From Prorocentrum cordatum (taxonomy: Eukaryota > Sar > Dinophyceae > Prorocentrales > Prorocentraceae): a stretch of 64,000 bases of DNA. The stretch lies in NCBI GenBank assembly GCA_963575745.1, contig CAUYUJ010021155.1:1-64000 (forward strand), written 5' to 3'. Under the pieces are notes generated by a model. That model saw only the letters and a program-made list of their open reading frames with translations. It did not search any database and was not told the origin of the DNA. Shown one piece after another: positions 1 through 10,765 of the stretch (within the stretch, counting starts at the first letter, position 1; every line of letters begins with the position of its first letter). The translations under genes and the position numbers were made by a program.

Positions 1-3000
1 GGAAAGTTATAATGGGAAAGTTTGATTGGAAGAAAACGAGGTGTTCAGGAAGAAATCGATTAACTCCTGATCATCCACCAGCTACATATTGCCTTCGTTC
101 CAATCAAGAAAAAGAGCTGATTGGAAGGCAATATGTTGTGCTGGTGGATTCATCATTCAGGAGTTAATCAAATTCCTTTCTACAAATTGTTAATTTTTAT
201 GAGCTCATCAATTATTAATTTCCAAAAAAGAAAAAAGAAATTAATAATGGAATGATGAGCTCATAATTAAAATTCAATTTGGAAAGGAATTTCTTTCCCT
301 TAACCACCTCCGATCTCCATTCACTTTTTCTAAAATGAAAATTAATTGCAAAGGAAAGAGAAGAAAGCAATTAAATTTTCATTTGAAAAGTGAATGAAAG
401 GAGATCGGATGGAAAGGGAAAGCCTGGCGGTAAGAATGATGCATCGCTTCCTCCAAAGAAAATGGAAAGAACGGAAGCGATGAAGTCATCATTCTCCTTT
501 ACCGCCAGGACACATTCTCTTGGAAATTGAATTTGAAATCATATTTCTTGGGTTTTCCTTGAGAGAAAAGCATTTCCAAGAAATATGATTCAAATTCATT
601 TACTATAAGAGAATGTGTTCCTTTCCACCTTATGTGCTCTTTTCTTTCAAGAGAACGTTTGATGGCATTGATTGGCTCTTAAAGAGCCTCCATCAAACTC
701 TTGAAAGACGAGCACGTTGGTGGAAAGGTATTCCTGAACAGATCGTAAAAGAAATTAACTTCCAAGCGAAAGTTCTTTTTTCTTTTTATTTGATGATGAG
801 CTTGGAAGTTATGAATTTCTTTTACACGATCTGTCAGGAATCCATCTCTTTATTAAGGTCGTCTACAGGTGCGTTCCTTATTAACGATTGATAATAAATT
901 GATGGATGACTGAGCTGAGGCTCACCATCAATTGATCAATCGTTAATGACGCACCTGTCTGACGACCATAAAGAGATGGCATTCCTTGGGCTCCTAATTA
1001 ATTTTCTTTTAATAATTCTCCAGATGCTGTCTCATGTCTCTTTTCCTTTATTAAGAGACAGCATCAGACTGGAGAATTATTACAAAAGAAAATTTTAGAG
1101 CCCAAAGGAATGATCATGAGGTCCTAATTCTCTCTTTCTTTTCTTTGATTGGGGCTCACGAATTGCTTTTTTCTTTTAAAAGAAAGTGAGCCCCCAAAGA
1201 AAAAAGAAAGAGAAGGAATTAGAAGGACCTCATGATTAAATATGAAATGTAAGATCTCCTTCAATCTCGATTCCACAAGTTTAATTTTTTTCTTTTTGAA
1301 AAAGAAAATTAAACTGGGAATCGAGGGAGATCTTACTTCTTATCTTTATGATGTCCTTCCTTTGGGTCCGTCTTCAGTCCTTTTTCTTTAATAGACGGAC
1401 CCAGTGAAGGAAGGACATCATTTGAAAGATAAGAAATTTCATATTTATTTCCTCTTCATTAATCTCTTGAAAGAATTCTTGCTTTTCTTTTTTTATTCCT
1501 TATGTGAGCAAGAATTCTTTTAGAGATTGAAGAGGAAATCATTCCTTCTCTATTATTTTCCTTTTCTTATTAATAAAAATTTAATTAAACGTTAACAGCT
1601 GTCATAAATTCCTAAGAATTTGCTGTTAACAATTAAATTTTTATTTTAGAAAAGGATAAGAGAAGGAATGTCATCATTTTCCCTTACATTATTTTCTCAT
1701 TTTCAATCATCAATTGATTGCTGGCAGCTGATGGCTGACTCTTAAGAGTGAACCAGCAATCGATGATTGAAAAGAGGGAGAAAATAATGGTGGAAAATGA
1801 TGAGAGATCCTTCAATGGTCAATCTTTATTATTTCTTGGATTCAAATTTCATCATCAGGATGAAATGCCAAGAAATCTAAGATTGTCCGAAGGATCTCTG
1901 TCTCTTGATCGTCAGGAAATTCATTTCTTTTTCATAGTGTGCTTCCACATGAGCTGATGCTCGAGCACACTAATAATGAAAAAGAAGAATTACTGACGGA
2001 ATCAAGAGACGGATCAGGCCTCATTAACAATTCTTTTCCTTTTTGATGGCCAGATTATCAGCCTCAAGCTGATGCCATCAAAGAAAAGAATGTTAGGCCT
2101 GATCCCCTGGGCCAGCAGGATTAATCGATCCTTTCCAAGAGGCGTCTTCCTTATGCGCTGATGCGCACGCCTCTTTGAAGGAAGGATCGATACTGCCCAG
2201 GATCAGCGGAGCATCAGCGTTTACACGACCGCTTGAATCAATCCATGATGCCGTGTGGAAAGAAATGAATGTTGCTGAAGCAAGCTCCTAAGAGCCGAAG
2301 CATTCATTTCCACACGGCTGGATTGATGGAGCGGTTGTATAGCTGATGCGGCTTAACCGCTGATCGTAAGAGCCAGACTAAGGAAAGGTTGACCGCTCAG
2401 GATGTCAGGCCTTAAGGCCTTGCGGTCAAACCTGTCTGGCTCTTACCTTCACGACTCAAGAGATTAACTCCAAGAAACGCCAAGAGACAAATGATCGGTG
2501 CATCAGCACTTAACGATCGTCTCTTGAATGCGTTTCTGGAGATTAATTCTCTTTGAGAGTCGTGAAGGAAAGAAGATTCCATTGACCGTTGTTTTTCTTT
2601 CTCTTGTGCTTCAGCACATGTTTAAGAGAAAGAAAATGATCAACGGTCAGTCAGGAATCTTGCTTTCTTGAAGTCTTCTTCCATATCCCCGGCATCATGA
2701 TTAATTGATTTCTTCTATAGCCGGGGATGGAAGAGACATTCTTCAAGAAAGCGTTTCCTTCTCGAGCTCCTCTCTTTCTTCTGTTCATCAAAGATGAGCG
2801 CTGCAGCGCACAGAAGAAAGGATTGAGGAGCTCGTTAAGAAGGAAACAAGAGACAACCTTTGGCTCAATCTCTTTCATTTCTTAACTTACCACACAATTA
2901 AAAGAAAAGTAAATAATTGTGTGAGTTAAGAAATGAATGAAAGAGATTGAAGCCAAATGAAGGTTGTCTCTTTGACCCACAGGATGAATTTCAATCCATC

Positions 3001-3560
3001 ATCTCCGAGCTCATAAGAAATAAAAAGAGAAGAGCTCGGAGCATGGATTGAATTCAATAACCTGTGGATCGATGGCACAATCCTTGCCTTAAAACTTCTT
3101 ATCTGTGGGCATCTAGATGATGCGTCCTTCAGGACCCACAGATAAAAGAAGTTCAAGAAGGCAAGGATTAGATGTGCCATCATTTCCCTTTCTATTTTTT
3201 CTTTAGAAGATCGTGATCGTAACTGGCTGACTCTTAATAAAGAGAAGGGAGAACGGTCAGCAGGTAGTTACGATCATACGATCTTCAAAGAAAAGAAAGG
3301 GAAATATGATCCAGTGTTCATTCTCTTTTCTTTAGAAGCGGTTGATTGGTCGTCCATCGAAGATGGGAGCTCAAGCTCACGACCAATCTAATGATCCGCT
3401 TCTATAAGAAAAGGTATTGAACACGGATCATCAATATTTTCTCTCACTTAATCATCATCATTTTTATAAAATGAAAATGCAAACTTCCTTTCAGGAAAAT
3501 ATGTTTGCTTGAATTTTCATTTTAATAAAAAAGATGATTAAGTGATAAAGAAAATATTGT
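1..3560. repeat. tiled hairpin array, segment 1
   Basis: Contiguous imperfect palindromes with no real gene. Examples with nearly zero spacing are 58-169, 170-292, 293-422, 423-509, 510-618, about 621-728 and 730-841. Stems of 35-50 bp are broken by one- to six-base bulges. In 423-509 both bulges are in the right arm. Tips are often short palindromes; the stem near 2390-2450 ends in the palindrome GGCCTTAAGGCC. Short open frames here arise from the purine- and pyrimidine-rich stems and are not gene-like. Confidence 0.9.
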
Positions 3561-3923
3561 AATGGAAAGTTCTCCACCAACCAAATGATTGTAAGAAAAA
3601 GTTTAATGATCGTGTTTATTACGAGCACACTCGTTCACGATCAACTTTTTCTTTGTCAATCATTTGTTGGTGGAAACAGAACTTTCCATTTATAATTTGT
3701 GATTTTACTTATTTTCAATTTATTATTATTTAATTGTAAAAAAGAAAATCAATTAAATAATAAATTGAAAAATAAGTAAAATAACAAATTATAAATGGAA
3801 AGTTCTGTTTCCACCAACAAATGATTGACAAAGAAAAAGTTGATCGTGAACGAGTGTGCTCGTAATAAACACGATCATTAAACTTTTTCTTACAATCATT
3901 TGGTTTGTGGAGAACTTTCCATT
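3561..3923. repeat. nested 363-base palindrome
   Basis: The left half (3561-3690) is the reverse complement of the right half (3795-3923). They are joined by an inner palindrome whose loop is near 3735-3750. Each half also contains its own smaller hairpin around CACGATCA. The structure is therefore a palindrome made of palindromes. Its right part starts the duplicated segment that recurs at 58509, where the left half is missing. Confidence 0.9.
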
Positions 3924-4046
3924 AACACGCCATTTAATTTCTCTCTCTCTTAATCATCTCCAGATTGCATTTCCTTTTGTCTTTCTTTAAGGAAATGAAA
4001 GCAATCGGGAGATGAGAGAGAGGAAATTATAAGGGCGTGTTAATGT

Positions 4047-4088
4047 GGCGGGGCTCGAAGAGCCTCAGGTCCTGATGACCTGACCGCC
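4047..4088. repeat. Y-shaped GC-rich element 1
   Basis: Outer stem GGCGG (4047-4051) with CCGCC (4084-4088). Inside are two adjacent mini-hairpins, GGCTC-gaa-GAGCC (4052-4064) and TCAGGTC-ctgat-GACCTGA (4065-4083), with no unpaired base between them. An identical copy is at 58884-58925. Confidence 0.88.
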
Positions 4089-6570
4089 AGATGATGGATC
4101 GGATCGGATCATGATGTCCGTCCCAATTGCTGGCATCCTAACTTTCCCATGATCCGTCTGGAGAAGAAATAGGATCATGAGGGGAAAGTTGGATAGAGCC
4201 AGCGAGACAGGACATCAGATCATCCTGATCCATCATCCATTACAGGAAATAAGATCCCCGCATCAATTCTCTTATCTGTTGACCTTCCTTTCTTTAAATT
4301 ATTTGTCAACAGATAAAAAGAGAATTGATTAATGCGGGGATTATTTTATTTCCTGTAATGATTTCCTTTCAAAATTGTATTTTTCTATTAAAAGAGAAAC
4401 GGAGAGACACTATGATGGCCAATCAAAGATTGAAGGCCTGAAGCCTTGCCATCATTAACCGTGTCTCTCCTTCTCTTTTAAATAAAATAAAATTAAATGA
4501 AAGGAAATACATTTTCTTAAATAATTTTTCTTTCTTTAATTGTAGATCACATGGAGGATAATAAATGAAAAGGAAACATTATCCTCCAGATCTACAATAG
4601 AAAGAAAAAGTTAAGAAAATGTTGATGGAGATCAGATCGAGGATCCTATGGTCTGGCATCGTGCTCATCAGGAGCACAAATGATTAAAGCCTGACCGTGG
4701 AAATAGGATCCTCTTCATGATCTCCATCATCATCAGGAAATTTGGATTTTCTTTCTGATCGACGGTCATTTTCATTGCGATCATAAAGAGAAAATCCTTT
4801 TTCCTGATGAAGATTCCTGATGCATACGATCATCTCCTGGTCTCACTTTCGGGCTCAAAAGAAAGGAATTACGAGCCCAAAGTAAAGATGAGACCAGAGA
4901 AGAGATCGATGCTACAGGAATCCTTCTTTTTTCTAAATTCTTTTTTCATATGATCGTATTTCTGGCTGACGATTCTTTTTTATCTTTCTTTAGTCAGCCA
5001 GGTCATTACGATCATAAAATGAAAAAGAATTTTTAAGAAAAAAGAAGACAGGAAATCGCATTCATGAATTTGATTTTAATAATTTATCGTAATGAACATG
5101 ACCACCGATAAATTATTTTAAAATCAAAATTCATGGGATTTCCTGTGTCTCTTGATCACTAATCTCTTATTTTCTTTTCTTATTGTGAGCCCTTTTCTTT
5201 TCTCTTTATTGAGGGCTCACAAGAAAAGAAAAAAGAGATGGATCAAGAGACTGAATCTCTCTTATGCTGGCCCATGAGCCCGTTCCTTTTTCATTTTTTT
5301 TTTTGGGCTCATGATATGGCCAGCATTTAAGAGAGATTCGATTCCTGAACCTAAGAAATGAATTGATGACTCACGAGCAAGATGCATTCATCCTCAAGAT
5401 GAAGCTCGTGACTAGTCATCAATCATTTTCTTAGGAATTCAGGAATCCATTGAGACACGATCTTACTGCTGGCATCTTATCACCGGTTAAGCTCTTGAAG
5501 AGCGTGTCTTAACCCGGTGATCAAGAAGATGCCAGCGATCGTGTCTCAATCTTTCCTTTATGAAAAGAAAAATGGAAATCTATTGTGGGCTACTTTCTTG
5601 ATCTCTTTATTATGCCCACAATATTAGATTTCCTTTTTCTCTTTCATAAATGAAAGGAATCCATTGTCTTCACGAGCTTCCAGAAGAGCCTTTGAGGGCT
5701 CAGCTCGTGACAATGGATTCGATCCGTCTTGTAGAAGCTCTTTCTTCAGCTTCAGGCTGAACGCTTCTAGACGGATCATGTGGGCCCAGCGTAGCTGTCA
5801 TCTGAAGATGAGGCCCACATCATTTCCTTTAATAATTTCTTTTATGAAAATGGAATTTTGGTGGCTGAACGAAGTTCTTCAGGAACGAGCCACCATTTCA
5901 TTTTCAAAAAGAAAGTAAAGGAAATGATTGTCTCTTAAAGAAATATGATTATACACGGTCCTATGTCTTTAATCTCTTTTATTTATGTGGCCACCATTGG
6001 CTTTTCTTTCTTATGATTGTGCCAATGATTGTGTGGCCACATAAAAAGAGAATTAAAGACGGACCGTGAATCATTTTCTTTTAAGAGACGGAATCATAAG
6101 TTCACGAGCATTATTCAATCACGATTGTCTTTTTTTAAGTGATTGAGCTCGTGAACATGGATTCCAATTCCTTTCCATAACCGTCGGTCCATTAAGAGCT
6201 CCTCACGGTTCTTCTTTTAAGAGCTCTTGACCGACGGTTGGAAAGGAATCTTCATCACGAGATCCGAGATAACACATTTCTTTATGAAAAGTTAATAACC
6301 AGACGGTTAGAGCCTCAGCTCAATAATGATCCGTCTGTTAACTTTTCATAAAAGAAATTGTGGATCTGTGGATCAATATCGTGATGAAGGAAAAGAAATT
6401 ATAAATTTAATAATTACGTCCTCCTTGTCCTTTCCTTTCTCATTTATAATCAATTGTGTTTTCATTCCCTTTTCACAATTGATTAAGAGAAAGGAAAGGA
6501 ACTGAGGAGGACGTATAAAATTTAATTTCTTTTCATCCAGTATCTGGGGCTTGCAGCAGCGTAACGCTCT

Positions 6571-6656
6571 GTGCGGTCAGCCTTTGAGGCTGAGCAATCG
6601 AAGATTGCCCGCACGATGGCCATCAGGCCATCCTCGAGTATAGCTCCGCAGGACCC
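6571..6656. repeat. Y-shaped GC-rich element 2 with 3' motif
   Basis: Outer stem GTGCGG/CCGCAC (6571-6576, 6609-6614) encloses TCAGCC/GGCTGA and GCAATC-gaa-GATTGC. A further hairpin GATGGCC-atca-GGCCATC (6615-6632) and the motif GTATAGCTCCGCAGGACCC (6638-6656) follow. It sits at the border between the hairpin array and the hairpin-free cox3 region. The motif copy in repeat A2 is at 61476-61494. Confidence 0.85.
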
Positions 6657-6659
6657 TAG

Positions 6660-7380
6660 AAATATAATCTCAAGATCAGGAATATAATCCCATGTCCTTA
6701 AAGGAAAAGAGTATTAAAGTTCTTCTCTTTGATTCCAAGGCATGGATTTAAGCTGGACAGATTTCCATTTCCTTTACAGCCATTTCCTGGCTTAACCGTT
6801 AACGGTTGTTAAAGAACTTCCTGATGATTGATACCTTTCTCTGGGTCTCCTTCAGGAGAAAAACATTCCATGCCTGTAGATCTCTTCCTGTAGATGGTTC
6901 CTGAGGTTCTTGAATTCTTTATTCACAGTGAGTTTCTTGGTTTCCTGTGGTTCTTTTTCATTATCTCCTAATAAGATCTTGGTTCTTTTCATTCCTGTGA
7001 TTCTAACAGCAGTAATTAATGATCTCATGGCTATTACTTCTTTTTCTCATTGGTTTTATAGTTGTCATTAAAAATTATTCATATTCTTTATGGTCATCCA
7101 TTATCTTCTAGCATCTGGCTATTATTTATGGGCTAATTCGTACCTTAATAATCTTTTGGCTATACAAAATCTTATTTCACTTCCTATATCTTTTCTCTAA
7201 TCCCAGAAGTTTTGGAAGTTTTGGTTTCAATATCTGATTCTCTCTTGTAAAAATGTAATTTTCTTATCTTTCTTTTCTCTTGACCACCATTGGTTTATTT
7301 TTAGGAATTCATTATTTTATGGTCGTAACAACTTAAATTTCTTATTTACATTTCTTTACATTTAATATTTTATCAGATCT
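6660..7380 (+). other. low-structure region upstream of cox3-derived sequence
   Basis: About 720 bases without the usual long hairpins; only a small palindrome around 6795-6808 stands out. The plus strand is T-rich, like the cob coding strand. Interrupted hydrophobic frames run through it, but none is open for long and none was identified firmly. It may hold the N-terminal part of cox3 in scrambled form, or other gene debris. The same sequence recurs with small differences at about 61500-62215. Confidence 0.4.
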
Positions 7381-8060
7381 TATTTCTGGGGATTGAGACA
7401 CTTATTTTCCTGTCGTAACACCTTATCTTTCTTTTCAGCATTCATTATCTTACGTTCATTATCATTATTAATATTTGGTTTTCTTGATTATCACTCTTCT
7501 TTTTGTTCTCTTAAATTATTTTCTTACAATTATTTTCTTTCTTTAAGGAATTTGGGTATTATTTTTGGGTTTTCAATCGTCAAGCATTGGGTTTTTTCAT
7601 TAATAACTTCTTGTCTTTACATATTATCTTATATCTAGGGATTATAACACTCATATTCTATATCTTTTCTCTTTTCTCTTTTCATGGGTTTGCATTTTGG
7701 TTTATCATATCATTTCATTTCTAATCTTTTCTAATCATTTCTTCTCTCCAGTTTCAATCTTATATTTCTTTACATTTAGTATCTTGAGTTTATGGTCATT
7801 AATGGTCAATGGTTTCCAATGGTTTATATTTTGTCTTTACAATTTTCTTTTTTACTGGCATGAGAGTAGCTCTTAGTTATCTTTCTTGATTCCCACAGCA
7901 GTGGGTTTACAAATTGGTTTTTCATTTCATTACGTTTACTTCTTTGCATTACTTTTTTCTTACAGGATTACATTTCTTTCATCTTCTCCTTGGTGTTCTT
8001 CTTTTTTTGTCTTCTTCTTTGGAGTTGTAGTTTTTCTTTTTCTTTAGCAACTCCAAAGAA
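7380..8060 (+). pseudogene. cox3: cox3-derived sequence, copy 1
   Basis: This copy lies in the upstream member of a 4.4-kb duplication and is nearly identical to the copy at 62215-62942. It shares the in-frame TAG (7874-7876) and the frame change between the HSS piece (7393-7638) and the later piece (7607 onward). It has further damage: an extra G near 7902 and an extra T in the run at about 8002-8008 put the conserved TGLHFFHLLLG helix and the last codons into different frames. Against that, its codon at 7393 is TTG where copy 2 has TAG. The two copies are therefore broken differently, and neither is a plain open cox3. Upstream at 6927-6962 a short frame reads SEFLGFLWFFFI, which recalls the SE......FW.FF segment of cox3, but out of place. 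Confidence 0.5.
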
Positions 8061-8146
8061 AAGAGAAGACAAAAAGAAAAGAAGAACACCAGATGATGGA
8101 GAAGATTATTGAAAGAAATGAATCATAAAGAAAAAAGATAATAAGA
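7948..8146. repeat. hairpin containing the 3' end of cox3 copy 1
   Basis: Same structure as at the end of the second cox3 copy. The arms are about 7948-8027 and 8048-8146. Beyond 8093 the right arm no longer matches the other copy base for base, yet it still pairs with its own left arm. The two right arms have therefore acquired different bulges while keeping complementarity. Confidence 0.7.
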
Positions 8147-9655
8147 GAAGCCTGGGGATTACATTCTTTTCATTTCTTCAAAGGAGAAGGGAAGCATATG
8201 TTGGATTCATAATTCCTTTCTAATTTTCATTCTTAATTAATTTTCCTCTCTCTTTCTATTTTAATTTGTTGTTTATCAATTTCTTTTACAACAAATTAAA
8301 ATTAGAGAAAGAGAGAATGGGAAAATTAATGAATGAAAATTATATGGCGGGTATCTAACATCAGCTTCCTTATCCTTTCTCTTGAGCCTCAATGTCTGGC
8401 TCTTAAGAGCCCACAGTAAAGACATGAGGCTCAAAGAGAGAAAGGAAGTGAAGCTGATATACCCGCCATAGAAAGAGAAGCTTCTAATGTTATCACTTGG
8501 TTCCACAGGGTTCCAATCTCCTTTTCCTTATCCTGTGGAACCAGTAAGTGATAACAGAAGCTTCTCTTTCAAGAGATGTCCAAACAATATTCTTCTTTCT
8601 CTTAATGATCCACCGTTACTTTTCTTTTTTATTTGGTGGATCAAGAGAAAGAAAGAAATTGTTTTCAAGGACATCTCTTTTTCCCTTTATCAATCTCTTA
8701 TTTTTGATCTCTTTTCTTCTCTTAATTAATCACAATTAATTATGAAAGAGAAGAAATTAAGAGATCAAAAAAGAGATTGTTAATAAAGGGAAAAGAGAAG
8801 ACAGGAGGTTTATTATAATATTTTCTTCTAAATGAATTCTTCTGAAAGAAAATAGAATTCATTATTAAGAAGAAAATATTTAAACCTCCTGATGAACGAA
8901 GTTATGATCCTCTTACTGGCGGGCTTAACCGGCATATGCCGGCTCTTTCAGAGTTAAGCACCGCAGTGGAAGGATCACTTCGTTCATAAAGAAAGAGTTT
9001 CGATTTCTTCTTCAAAATGAATTTTCTTTATCACTTTCATTCATTTTGATAAAGAAGAAATCTTAAAACTCTTTCTTGATTCCTGATCGAATCTTGATTG
9101 AAAATGGCGGATCATCGATCGCCTGATGCGATCCCGCCATCAATCAAGATTTCTTCCTTCAGGAAGACGATCAGGAATCGATTCCCTGCCTTCGATGAAT
9201 CAGCTCGTCCATTAATTGTGGCCTGACGATCGCTTAACCGATCGCCACAATTAATGCTGACGAGCTCATCGAAGGCTTGGGAATCGTCATCTCTTGAATC
9301 ATTAATCCTCCCCACATCTGCTGTCATATAATCTTTCCTTCTTAATGGAAAGATGACAGCAGATGACCGGGGAGGATTAATACAAGAGATGATGAAAGAA
9401 GAATTCAGGAGATCCAACAGATCCAGCAGCACTTCCTCTCTTTATTTATGTGCTGCTAGATGGATCTGTTGATGGATCTCCTTTCATGGAATTCTTCTTT
9501 CTAATGGCTCTTCTTGATTACAATCTCCTGTGATCTTCTCTCTTATGAAAAGAGAGAACGTGAAGATCATCTGGAGATTGTAATGAAGAGCCATAGATCC
9601 CGCATCTATTCTTTCTTTTTCATCAAGAAAAAGAGAATATGATGATGCGGGATCT
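8107..9655. repeat. tiled hairpin array, segment 2
   Basis: After a short less-structured join (8147-8220), hairpins resume. Examples are 8221-8342 and 8342-8470, which meet without a spacer. A GC-rich tip lies around 8920-8966 (GCGG...CCGC). No gene-like frame was seen. Confidence 0.85.
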
Positions 9656-10765
9656 CTTTCCTGTGACACAAATCGTGTATTTTAACCGGTTGGAAGAGCT
9701 GTCCATCAGGACTTGTTTCGCTCTTCCCGATCAACCGGTTAAACACGATTAGTCACAGGAAAGAATGTGGGCACCATTAATCGAAGGCCTGATCAAGAGA
9801 CGGTCCTGAAGGACATATAAGCGTCTCTTTCTTTCAGGCCTACGATTGTGCCCACATTAGATCCGTGCGATGATGGTCCTATGATCCTGAATGAAGAGCT
9901 GCGCTGTAGCGCCAACCTGATGTTGAGCTCTTCATCATGATCAGGACCATTGGATCGCACGGATCATTCCTTTGCAAGATCAGATCCAGACAAAAGAGCT
10001 TCATTTTCTCTTTGCAGAGAAGCTCTGTCTGGATCGCTTGCAAAGGAATGGTGGCCATCAGGGCCACAGACACGCTCTTATAAAGAAAAGAAAGAGGAAA
10101 ACTGGCATCTGCAGATGCAATCATAGTTTTCCCTTTTCTTTCTTTTCTTTTATTAGGAGCGTGTCTTCTTTTCCTTTCTTCTTTGAGCCTCCAACATTCT
10201 CTTTCATTTGATGGCCTCATCATACGAGCTTACAGCTCAGGCCATCAATGAAAAGGAGAATGTGGGGCTCAAAGGAAAAGAAAGGAAAAGGATGACCTGC
10301 AGGTCATCAAAAGAGTTCCTGGACGAGCTATCAAATGAAACGCAAGTGATGAAAGCGTTTCAGCTCGTCCATAAGAACTCATTTTGATTGATCTGCCGGT
10401 CATCTCCTGGACACCCATCTTAAGAAAGAGAGAATCGGTCGGTCAATCATTTTATCATTCATTTTTTATCTTATGACCGACCATTTGATTCTCTCTTTTC
10501 TTAAAGATCCAGGGTGTCCAGGGAATCCATCGGTCGGCCTAAAGGTGCGCACAATCAACGATTGAAGAAAAAGAAAGGAAGCAATCGTTGAGCGCACCTT
10601 TATTAGAGCCGACATTATCGATGGATTCGTAAACGATTGTTGACATCAATCTTCTTATTCTTCCGCTTTCTTATTCTCTTCTTTTATGTGTTGGCAATTA
10701 ATAAGAGACAAGCCAACACATAGAAGAGAATAAAGCGGAAGAGAAGATTGATAACATTCGTTTAC
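9656..10765 (+). repeat. repeat B, copy 1
   Basis: A 1.1-kb block of tiled hairpins present three times. It is direct at about 42716-43860 and inverted at 41712-42822. Copies differ by scattered single bases and small indels. The flanks of this copy are unrelated to those of the giant palindrome, so it is a separate transposition or copying event. A 114-codon frame conserved in the three copies is conserved only because the DNA is; it has no recognisable product. Confidence 0.92.

Larger units (their letters stand above)
3924..6659. repeat. tiled hairpin array inside repeat A copy 1
   Basis: Continues the array through the first part of the duplication, with a GC-rich Y element at 4047-4088 and a multi-branched one at 6571-6632. 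Stems alternate between AT-rich runs of A/G or T/C and mixed sequence. No gene was seen. The same units recur at 58749-61497, showing that hairpin order and bulges are copied together. Confidence 0.85.
3691..8106 (+). repeat. repeat A, copy 1 of a 4.4-kb direct duplication
   Basis: Matches 58509-62940 in the same orientation with scattered single-base differences and small indels. It holds a palindrome half, many tiled hairpins, Y-shaped elements at 4047-4088 and 6571-6632, and cox3-derived sequence. One internal module differs completely: 3804-3911 here against 58627-58748 there. Both alternatives are hairpins set between the same flanks. The match ends at 8093 inside the cox3 terminal hairpin. 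Confidence 0.92.

Noticed and set aside
58-620. CRISPR-like or tandem repeat array
   Set aside because: The units are each self-complementary but unrelated to one another in sequence, so there is no direct repeat with spacers.
3924-6659. Hairpins as rho-independent terminators
   Set aside because: They are continuous, not placed after genes, and lack a consistent GC stem followed by a T run.
9879-10223. A 114-codon frame repeated almost unchanged at 42259-42603 and 42971-43315
   Set aside because: It is conserved only because it lies in repeat B. Its DNA is hairpin arms, the product is a low-complexity R/K/E-rich sequence, and other frames in the same repeat are equally open.
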